Of a stretch of 64,000 nucleotides of DNA, positions 57,688 through 64,000 are shown in pieces. A program made the position numbers and the translations under genes. Within the stretch, counting starts at the first letter, position 1. The number at the start of each line of letters is the position of its first letter. The stretch covers positions 41,971 through 105,970 of the forward strand of contig NZ_JAPUVO010000130.1 of the NCBI RefSeq assembly GCF_029255185.1, in the 5' to 3' direction. The DNA comes from Propionivibrio sp. (GTDB lineage Bacteria; Pseudomonadota; Gammaproteobacteria; Burkholderiales; Rhodocyclaceae). The notes under the pieces are model-generated. The model ran no database searches. It was not told the origin of the DNA and saw only the letters and a program-made list of their open reading frames with translations.

Positions 57688-58431
57688 ATGGCGATTAGCC
57701 AGACTAATAACAGCGAAGTTCACGCCGATTCGTCCGACATCAAGCGCAAGCTGGCCTGGCGGATGGGGTTTGCCGGATTGATGATTATCGGCCTGCTCGG
57801 CGGACTGGCGCTGTTTGATCGCCTCGGTACGCAAAGCGACCCCGAGCCGAGCGCACCACAATTTACCGAGCCTGTTCCGGTTGCCAAGAAGGCGCTTACC
57901 CAGCCGGTAACGCCGGTCGAGCCGAAAGTCGAAACGGTCAAGGCCGCAGCGGTCCCTGAATCCTCTGCGGCGCCGGAGGACCGGTTGACGCCACGCGCTG
58001 AGCCGCCACCACGTCCCGAGGTAGTGGCACAACCGGCCTTGCCACGCGCGGCGCAGCCGGCTGGTCGTCCAGCGGCGAGTCAGCCGGCGCCCGTTGCTGG
58101 GAGCAAACCTGGCGAGACGAGAGCGACCCCAGTTGGCGTTGCGTCCGCGCGCAGCGAGCCGCCTGCCGTGGCCAAACCGCCGCCACCTCCGTCACCCACA
58201 CCGCCCCGATTGTTCTCGGGCTATGCTTTGCAGGCCGGGGTCTTCTCAGACCCACGTCGTGCCGAAGAACTGCACGCCAAACTAACGCTTGAAGGAATCC
58301 CGTCAACGATTGAAGCGCGGGTACAGGTCGGCCCCTTCAAAAGTCGGGCAGAAGCCGAAGCGGTTAGCGAGAAAATGAAGGCGCTGGGCTTCGCTACGGT
58401 GCTGCTGTTGCCCAAGGGCGTCAAGCGCTAG
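57688..58431 (+). CDS. SPOR-domain inner-membrane protein
   Basis: The protein has 247 residues. A cytoplasmic start of about 25 residues is followed by one membrane helix (FAGLMIIGLLGGLALF), a long Pro/Ala-rich periplasmic linker (about 55-172) and a C-terminal SPOR domain (YALQAGVFSDPRRAEELHAK, VQVGPFKSRAEAEA). This is the layout of FtsN/DedD-like proteins that bind septal peptidoglycan. The tail overlaps the 3' end of the opposite TPR gene by 11 bp. Confidence 0.9.
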   Translation: MAISQTNNSEVHADSSDIKRKLAWRMGFAGLMIIGLLGGLALFDRLGTQSDPEPSAPQFTEPVPVAKKALTQPVTPVEPKVETVKAAAVPESSAAPEDRLTPRAEPPPRPEVVAQPALPRAAQPAGRPAASQPAPVAGSKPGETRATPVGVASARSEPPAVAKPPPPPSPTPPRLFSGYALQAGVFSDPRRAEELHAKLTLEGIPSTIEARVQVGPFKSRAEAEAVSEKMKALGFATVLLLPKGVKR

Positions 58432-58774
58432 GCGTTTGCTTCGCACCGGCATCCGCCTGCCGGCGCAACCGTTTGACGAACACCGCCATTTCTTTGGCGG
58501 CCTGGATGTCGCCACTGGTTTTTGCGGCAATGATTCCTTGCTGGTAAGCGGCGAGCGCTGCCAGAGTTTCGCCGCTGTCGACCAGCGCCTTGCCCAGCAG
58601 CTTCCAGGCCGCCGAATAACTCGGCTGGCGTTCGACGGCCGCACGAAAAAAATCGGACGCCAGCGTGGGTTTGCCGGCCTTGAGCCACTCGTTGCCGAGC
58701 GAATAACGCAGCAGCGCGCCGTCACGCGGCCCGCCGAGCAGTTTTTCCAGATTGGCGATGGTTGCATTCGTCAT
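58421..58774 (-). CDS. Small TPR-repeat protein
   Basis: This 117-residue protein holds about two tetratricopeptide repeats (ALLRYSLGNEWLKAGKPTLA, SAAWKLLGKALVDSGETLAA). It has a basic tail and no signal peptide. TPRs bind other proteins. The gene stands alone, convergent with the SPOR gene. Confidence 0.85.
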   Translation of the reverse strand: MTNATIANLEKLLGGPRDGALLRYSLGNEWLKAGKPTLASDFFRAAVERQPSYSAAWKLLGKALVDSGETLAALAAYQQGIIAAKTSGDIQAAKEMAVFVKRLRRQADAGAKQTPSA

Positions 58775-58913
58775 AAAAACTTTCCAGTGAAGGCATTAAG
58801 CACAACGCGCACGACGAACACAATGAAGACCAAAATCATATTTTTTTGCTTCTCGTTGTGAACGTTGTGCGCGTTGTGGTTCAATCGCATTTTTACCTTC
58901 ATGAGACAGCGCC

Positions 58914-59312
58914 ATGAGCAAAACGATCATTTCAACGGCCAACGCCCCCGCCGCCATTGGCACCTACTCGCAGGCTGTCAGGGTCGGCGATACGGTCTAT
59001 CTATCGGGGCAGATTGGTCTTGATCCGGCGACCATGCAGATGGTCGAGGGGATAGATGCGCAGGTCATCCAGGTGTTCGAGAACCTGAAGGCTGTGGTCG
59101 AGGCCGCTGGCGGTTCCTTGGCTGATGTTGTCAAGCTCAACGTTTTTCTCACCGATCTCGGTGATTTTGCCAAGGTCAATGCACAGATGGCCCAGCATTT
59201 CTCTGAGCCTTTTCCGGCGCGCGCGGCGGTTGGTGTCGCTGCGTTGCCGCGTGGGGCATTGGTCGAGGTTGATGGTGTCATGGTGCTTGATGGCTCCTGC
59301 CGACGAGATTAA
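58914..59312 (+). CDS. ridA: RidA-family enamine/imine deaminase
   Basis: This 132-residue protein has the RidA motifs [36 protein letters not shown] and [20 protein letters not shown], including the catalytic Arg. It removes reactive 2-aminoacrylate-type intermediates. Its 3' end overlaps the recG start by 23 bp in another frame, so the two genes are co-transcribed. Confidence 0.95.
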   Translation: MSKTIISTANAPAAIGTYSQAVRVGDTVYLSGQIGLDPATMQMVEGIDAQVIQVFENLKAVVEAAGGSLADVVKLNVFLTDLGDFAKVNAQMAQHFSEPFPARAAVGVAALPRGALVEVDGVMVLDGSCRRD

Positions 59313-61335
59313 GGCGCCCGACGCGATTGCCACCAGGTTGCGCAAGCTGGGATTGTTGCGTGTTGACGATCTTGTTCTGCATTTGCCGATCCGTTACGAG
59401 GACGAAACACGCCTTACGCCGATCGCCGAGGCGCTCGACGGTGGTCCGGTGCAGATCGAAGCCCAGGTGCTTGAGGTTTCGGTGCAGTTTCGTCCCCGCC
59501 GTCAACTGGTGGCGCGCGTCAGTGATGCCAGCGGCGAACTCGTACTGCGCTTTCTCAATTTTTACGGCAGTCAGACCCGGCAGCTTGAAATGGCGCGTGA
59601 CGAAGGGCGCAAGCTGCGCCTCTTTGGAGAGATTCGCCACGGCTTTCTCGGCGCCGAAATGGTTCATCCCCGCTACCGGGTGCTTGCCAGCGATGAGGTG
59701 CTGCCGCAATCGCTGACGCCAGTCTATCCGAGCGCTGCGGGCCTTTCGCAGAGCACGCTGCGTAAGCTCATCCGGAAGGCGCTTGCCGCCGCCACCGACC
59801 TTTCTGAACTGCTTGATGCGCACTGGTGCCGCAAGAATCGGCTGCCGGTTTTCGCCGATGCCGTGCAACTGCTGCATGCGCCGCCACCTGGTACTCCTGA
59901 AGCGACCTTGCAATTGCGTACGCATCCAGCCTGGCAGCGCATCAAGTTCGATGAAGTGCTGGCGCAGCAGCTTTCGCTGCGCCGCGCCTATATGGCGCGG
60001 CGGAAGAAGGGGGCGCCGCAGCTTAATGCCTCTGGCATGCTGGCCAGGCAACTGCTGGCCGCGTTGCCTTTCAGTCTGACTGGCGCGCAACAGCGGGTGC
60101 ATGCCGAACTGGCTGCCGACCTGATGCAGCCCTATCCGATGCAGCGTCTGTTGCAGGGCGATGTTGGCAGTGGCAAGACCATCCTTGCCGCGCTGGCCGC
60201 CTGCCAGGCCATTGAGGCGGGTTGGCAGGCGGCTTTCATGGCGCCGACCGAAATACTGGCCGAGCAGCATTATTTCAAGCTGCGGGCATGGCTTATGCCG
60301 CTCGGCGTCGAAGTCGTCTGGCTCTCCGGCAGCCTCAAGAAAGCAGCAAAAAAAGCCATGCAAGCGCAAGCGGCGACCAGTGCGCAACTGGTCGTTGGCA
60401 CCCATGCGCTGATTCAGGGCGGCGTGGACTTTGCACGGCTCGGCTTGGCCATCGTCGATGAGCAGCATCGCTTCGGCGTTGCGCAACGCCTCGAATTACG
60501 CAGAAAAGGCGGCAATCCGCATCAGCTCATGATGTCGGCGACACCGATCCCGCGCACGTTAGCCATGAGTTATTACGCCGACCTCGACGTTTCGGTGCTC
60601 GACGAACTGCCGCCGGGGCGCCGGCCGATCAGAACAAAGCTGGTTTCCGATGCCCGGCGCGCTGAAGTGATCGCCCGCGTACGCAGCGCCGTGACTGCTG
60701 GCCGGCAGGCTTACTGGGTGTGCCCGCTGATCGAGGAATCGGAAACACTGCAACTGCAAACCGCCCTCGAAACGCACGTCGCACTCTCCGAAGAACTCAG
60801 TGAACTGCGCATTGGCTTGGTGCACGGGCGCCTAAAACCCGATGAAAAAGCGACAACAATGGCCGCTTTTGCAGCCGGTGAAATCGACGTGCTGGTCGCC
60901 ACCACGGTTATCGAGGTCGGTGTCGATGTGCCCAACGCCAGCCTGATGATCATCGAGCACGCCGAACGCTTCGGCCTTTCGCAATTGCACCAGTTGCGCG
61001 GCCGCGTCGGGCGCGGTGTTCATGATTCGGTGTGCGTACTGCTTTTTGCCCAGCCGCTCTCGGAAACTTCCCGGGCGCGCCTGAAAATAATTTTCGAGAA
61101 CACCGATGGCTTCGAGATCGCTCGCCAGGATCTGCACCTGCGCGGCCCCGGCGAGTTCGTTGGCAGCCGACAATCGGGCGTTCCGCTGTTACGCTATGCC
61201 GACCTCGAAGCCGATGCCGATCTCGTTGTACTGGCACGTGCGATGGCCGAACAGCTTTTGCGTGACGACCCGGAGTGTGTCAGGCGACATCTGGCGCGCT
61301 GGCTCGGGAGTCGAGAAGAGCTGTTGAAAGCCTGA
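59290..61335 (+). CDS. recG: RecG, ATP-dependent branch-migration helicase
   Basis: ATG 59290 ([20 protein letters not shown]) gives 681 residues, the usual length. The frame opens at 59125, but that part lies inside ridA. An N-terminal wedge/OB domain is followed by helicase motifs: Walker [47 protein letters not shown] and QLRGRVGRG. It reverses stalled forks and processes recombination intermediates. Confidence 0.96.
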   Translation: MAPADEIKAPDAIATRLRKLGLLRVDDLVLHLPIRYEDETRLTPIAEALDGGPVQIEAQVLEVSVQFRPRRQLVARVSDASGELVLRFLNFYGSQTRQLEMARDEGRKLRLFGEIRHGFLGAEMVHPRYRVLASDEVLPQSLTPVYPSAAGLSQSTLRKLIRKALAAATDLSELLDAHWCRKNRLPVFADAVQLLHAPPPGTPEATLQLRTHPAWQRIKFDEVLAQQLSLRRAYMARRKKGAPQLNASGMLARQLLAALPFSLTGAQQRVHAELAADLMQPYPMQRLLQGDVGSGKTILAALAACQAIEAGWQAAFMAPTEILAEQHYFKLRAWLMPLGVEVVWLSGSLKKAAKKAMQAQAATSAQLVVGTHALIQGGVDFARLGLAIVDEQHRFGVAQRLELRRKGGNPHQLMMSATPIPRTLAMSYYADLDVSVLDELPPGRRPIRTKLVSDARRAEVIARVRSAVTAGRQAYWVCPLIEESETLQLQTALETHVALSEELSELRIGLVHGRLKPDEKATTMAAFAAGEIDVLVATTVIEVGVDVPNASLMIIEHAERFGLSQLHQLRGRVGRGVHDSVCVLLFAQPLSETSRARLKIIFENTDGFEIARQDLHLRGPGEFVGSRQSGVPLLRYADLEADADLVVLARAMAEQLLRDDPECVRRHLARWLGSREELLKA

Positions 61336-61428
61336 CTTTCTTTACCCAAGAAAGCCCATCTGAAAAATCTCAATCGCTGCCGGCACGTGAAGTAGAATAT
61401 CGACTCGCGGCAAATTTTGAGGACAGAT

Positions 61429-63060
61429 ATGACGAGCCCCCAGCTTTCTCTGAGTACGCGTCTTGTTTTGGTACTCCTCGTGACGATTACTGCGCTCGCA
61501 GGACTCCTGGCTGGGGTTCTGTATTCCGAAAGAGCCTTGCTGCTCAACGATCGCAAGGACAAAGTACGCAGCCTGGTCGAGTCGGCCCATAGCGTCGTAG
61601 CCCATTTTGAAGATCAAGCACGACAGGGGAAAATGCCCGTCGAGGCTGCGCAGGGGGCGGCTCTGGCCGCATTGCGCTCGATGCGCTATGACAACAACGA
61701 GTATTTCTGGGTCAACGACATGGCGCCCAAGACCCTGATGCATCCGATCAAGCCTGAACTCGAGGGCAAGGATATGTCGGGTCTGAAAGATCCGAACGGA
61801 AAGTATCTCTTCAACGAATTCGTCGCGGTCGTAAGAAAAGACGGCAAAGGGTTTGTGGACTACTTCTGGCCCAAGCCTGGCGAAAAGGATCCGGTGGCCA
61901 AAATTTCCTATGTCATGGGCTTCGCGCCATGGGCCTGGGTCATCGGCAGCGGGGTATATGTGGACGACGTCGACCGTGCTTATCGTGACGAGGCGCTAAA
62001 GTTCATGTTCTGGGGACTGCTCGTCGCGATCTTCGTGACCGTGCCACTCGTGTTGTTGCGGCGGGACCTGCTCCGTTTACTCGGCGGCGATCCGCAGCAG
62101 GCGGTTGCAATGGCTCGCCGAATTGCCGGGGGAGACCTTTCCACCCCGGTTAATTGTCGTGCGGGTGATAAAGACAGTCTGCTAGCCGGCATGAAGGACA
62201 TGCAGGAACACCTGCGCGGGGTGATTGCCGACATTGGCAAGGATGCGGAACACCTCGGCCGTGCCGCCGACGAAATGATGAAGGCTACCGAAGCGCTATC
62301 GGCACATGCCAGTGGGCAGTCAGATGCGGCATCGTCGATCTCGGTTACCGTGATGCAAATGACGATCAGCATGGGTCTGGTGGAGACAAGCGCCAACGAA
62401 GCCTTCACGCTGTCGCGGCAGGCCGGTTGCGTGGCCGACAGCGGCGCGGCGGTGATCCAGGAGGCGGTCGACGAAATCCGCCGGCTGGCGGACGCGGTGA
62501 ACTCGGCTGCGACGACGATTGAGGAACTCGGCCAACAATCTGCGCAGATCTCCTCAATCGTCAATACCATCAAGGAAATTGCCGACCAGACCAACCTGCT
62601 GGCACTCAATGCCGCCATCGAAGCCGCCCGCGCCGGTGAGCAGGGGCGCGGCTTTGCCGTCGTCGCCGATGAGGTGAGAAAGCTTGCCGAACGGACGACT
62701 CAGTCGACTGCCGACATTGCCAGGACCATCGGCAGTATTCAGTCGGGGACTCATGGCGCTGTCGCCAGCATGGAATCCGGCGTAGCTCAGGCAACCAAGG
62801 GTGTCGGACTGGCCGAGCAGGGCGGCGAGTCGATCGGGCAGATCAGAGACAGCGCCAAGCGTGTAGTCGCTGTGGTTAACGATATTACCGGCGCGATTCA
62901 CGAGCAGATGGTAGCAACACAGCAAATTTCCAGTAGTGTCGAGCAGATTGCCAAGATGTCCGAGGAATCCGCCGCTGCCCTTAATGACAACGCGGGGGCA
63001 GCGCGACGCCTGCGCGACTTGTCCAGCACCCTGCAGGAGAGCCTCAAGCGATTCAAGTGA
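61429..63060 (+). CDS. Methyl-accepting chemotaxis protein with single Cache domain
   Basis: I use ATG 61429, with GAGGA 6 bases upstream, giving 543 residues. It has an N-terminal membrane helix (about 8-28) and a periplasmic sCache-type domain ([58 protein letters not shown]). A second helix and a HAMP-like linker ([13 protein letters not shown]) precede the signalling hairpin [40 protein letters not shown]. No C-terminal CheR pentapeptide is present. Cache domains of this type often bind small organic acids. A stand-alone CZB gene follows after 49 bp. Confidence 0.94.
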   Translation: MTSPQLSLSTRLVLVLLVTITALAGLLAGVLYSERALLLNDRKDKVRSLVESAHSVVAHFEDQARQGKMPVEAAQGAALAALRSMRYDNNEYFWVNDMAPKTLMHPIKPELEGKDMSGLKDPNGKYLFNEFVAVVRKDGKGFVDYFWPKPGEKDPVAKISYVMGFAPWAWVIGSGVYVDDVDRAYRDEALKFMFWGLLVAIFVTVPLVLLRRDLLRLLGGDPQQAVAMARRIAGGDLSTPVNCRAGDKDSLLAGMKDMQEHLRGVIADIGKDAEHLGRAADEMMKATEALSAHASGQSDAASSISVTVMQMTISMGLVETSANEAFTLSRQAGCVADSGAAVIQEAVDEIRRLADAVNSAATTIEELGQQSAQISSIVNTIKEIADQTNLLALNAAIEAARAGEQGRGFAVVADEVRKLAERTTQSTADIARTIGSIQSGTHGAVASMESGVAQATKGVGLAEQGGESIGQIRDSAKRVVAVVNDITGAIHEQMVATQQISSSVEQIAKMSEESAAALNDNAGAARRLRDLSSTLQESLKRFK

Positions 63061-63109
63061 GGCTTGCCCATGCCGATTTTTTGACCCGAGTAAAAGAGGA
63101 GGACCATCA

Positions 63110-63463
63110 ATGAACTTCGATGACGCAATTGCTGCTCATATCAAGTGGAAGGTCAGACTGAATCAGTTTATCGACGGCACGAGCACGGAAAAGCTCAGCA
63201 GCACGACGGTATGCAAGGACAATCTTTGTGATCTCGGTAAATGGATTTACGGCGAAGGTGCCAAATTCAAGGCAGCGTCGCACTACCAGGACCTGATCAA
63301 AAAGCACGCCAACTTTCATGTCTGCGCAGCCGATGTTGTGAAGAAGGTGGAAGGCGGCGACAAGGTAGGCGCCGAGTCGTTGCTCGGCGGTTCGTTCGCC
63401 AACGCGTCGAAGGAAACTGTCGCGGCAATCATGGAAGCGAAGAAAGAAGCGGCAAAGATTTAG
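63110..63463 (+). CDS. Stand-alone CZB (chemoreceptor zinc-binding) domain protein
   Basis: ATG 63110 follows AAGAGGAGG and gives 117 residues. The CZB zinc-binding pattern is present: an N-terminal His in AAHIKWKVRLNQFIDG, Cys in LCDLGKWIYGEG, and His residues in SHYQDLIKKHANFH. CZB domains usually sit at the end of chemoreceptors or diguanylate cyclases and sense zinc or hypochlorite. Here the domain is a separate small protein directly downstream of a chemoreceptor that lacks it. Confidence 0.92.
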   Translation: MNFDDAIAAHIKWKVRLNQFIDGTSTEKLSSTTVCKDNLCDLGKWIYGEGAKFKAASHYQDLIKKHANFHVCAADVVKKVEGGDKVGAESLLGGSFANASKETVAAIMEAKKEAAKI

Positions 63464-63543
63464 TCTTGATCGCGGCTTTTCCCTGGCTTGAACGGCAAGG
63501 AAAAGCCCACTCATGACCGGGAAAATCGGCACTGAAATCGTCG

Positions 63544-64000
63544 TCAGGATGACCGCTGCAGGCCACCCACGCCGTCAGCGCTCGGACCCTGCAAGGCCAG
63601 ATTGCCGCTGCGTCCGGCAATCTGGCCGTAGGTGACGTGATGTCGTGGCAGGCTGGACGTATCCAAGGTGGCAAACAACTCACGGCAACTGACCAGGCGA
63701 TAGCCCTGCTCTTGCCAGCCCGCGAGAAGTCGCTCGAAGGTTTCGGCCAGACGCATACCTTCCAGTTCAGCATGCAAGGTGTATACCTGCGACTTCTCCT
63801 GGTCGGCGGTCAATGCCAGCACGTGTTGATCAACGTTCTTGGCAGTCAAGCCATCGAGCCCGATCAATTCATCAAGCGTTGGCAGCGTGGTTGGTATCTG
63901 AGGAATGCCGAAGACCGCGCCGGTGTCGTCTACCGGCTGGAACGGGTGACTGCCCCGCCCGTCTGAGGCGTAGTCAAAGCCCAGTTCCCGCTCACCGGCA
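63544..64000 (-). CDS. ArnD-like polysaccharide deacetylase, N-terminus cut by window edge
   Basis: The minus-strand frame enters from the right edge and ends at 63544, giving about 151 C-terminal residues. The visible parts are LGFDYASDGRGSHPFQPV, GIPQIPTTLPTLDELIG, YTLHAELEGMRLAETFERLL, WQEQGYRLVSCRELF and GRSGNLALQG. This is the pattern of ArnD, the deformylase that acts on the formyl-aminoarabinose lipid carrier used to modify lipid A. The metal-binding N-terminal half is outside the window. An internal TTG at 63867 is not the real start. Confidence 0.85.
   Translation of the reverse strand, partial: AGERELGFDYASDGRGSHPFQPVDDTGAVFGIPQIPTTLPTLDELIGLDGLTAKNVDQHVLALTADQEKSQVYTLHAELEGMRLAETFERLLAGWQEQGYRLVSCRELFATLDTSSLPRHHVTYGQIAGRSGNLALQGPSADGVGGLQRSS

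Overview
The window is a 64 kb chromosomal segment of a GC-rich Gram-negative bacterium. A betaproteobacterium of the Rhodocyclales (Dechloromonas/Azonexus-like) fits best. The evidence is indirect: outer-membrane and periplasmic proteins (TonB, TorF and FadL porins, DsbC), ubiquinone biosynthesis, several TAXI-TRAP proteins, chemotaxis and c-di-GMP genes, and a mix of genes typical of environmental betaproteobacteria. No rRNA marker is present, so the genus is an inference. Nothing looks like a prophage, plasmid backbone or CRISPR array. The only clear mobile DNA is one IS200/IS605-type element at about 36.6-37.5 kb.

Layout. 0-5 kb: a partial TonB, an exported ankyrin protein, a broken hlyD remnant, a ParA-like ATPase translationally coupled to a membrane-anchored TAXI protein, and a quinone oxidoreductase. 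5-15.3 kb: an extended Kdp potassium locus on the minus strand. It has two transcription blocks, each preceded by a nearly identical T-rich box that resembles a KdpE site. The first block is small peptide-kdpF-kdpA-kdpB-kdpC-TorF porin-PtsN-like IIA. The second is a degenerate IS110-like domain protein, a small Cys-rich protein, kdpD and kdpE. 15.4-25.8 kb: housekeeping genes (uvrD, fba, a UbiH-family hydroxylase, dsbC, tRNA-Ser(CGA)), three small uncharacterised proteins, a FecR-SPOR protein and two diguanylate cyclases. 25.7-29.2 kb: thiC with its TPP riboswitch and a carbonic-anhydrase-like protein that has lost two of its three zinc histidines.

29.2-34.9 kb: DUF4392 (D-glutamate cyclase family) and DUF1445 genes lie divergent from a complete TAXI-TRAP transporter, which suggests uptake and conversion of D-glutamate or a related compound. 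34.9-37.5 kb: a CDF metal exporter, a half-length aldehyde dehydrogenase-like gene and the IS605-type element, with intact tnpA and internally deleted tnpB. 37.6-41.7 kb: dnaE and a 2-Cys peroxiredoxin. 41.8-49.3 kb: a tightly coupled operon for a complex-I/hydrogenase-4-like membrane complex (hyfB-C-E-F-G-I order) followed by acylphosphatase. Its large subunit lacks the NiFe cysteines, so it belongs with the energy-converting-hydrogenase-related (Ehr) complexes rather than the true hydrogenases. 49.8-57 kb: transketolase, FadL, a FadN-type beta-oxidation enzyme and a thiolase. 57-64 kb: small envelope proteins, ridA, recG, a chemoreceptor with a separate CZB zinc-sensor gene, and a partial ArnD-type deacetylase.

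The most interesting parts are the accessory genes of the kdp locus, the NiFe-less Ehr operon, the split D-glutamate cyclase/TRAP cluster, the ParA-TAXI pair and the zinc-ligand-deficient carbonic anhydrase homologue. All functional calls come from reading motifs by eye. No database search was run.
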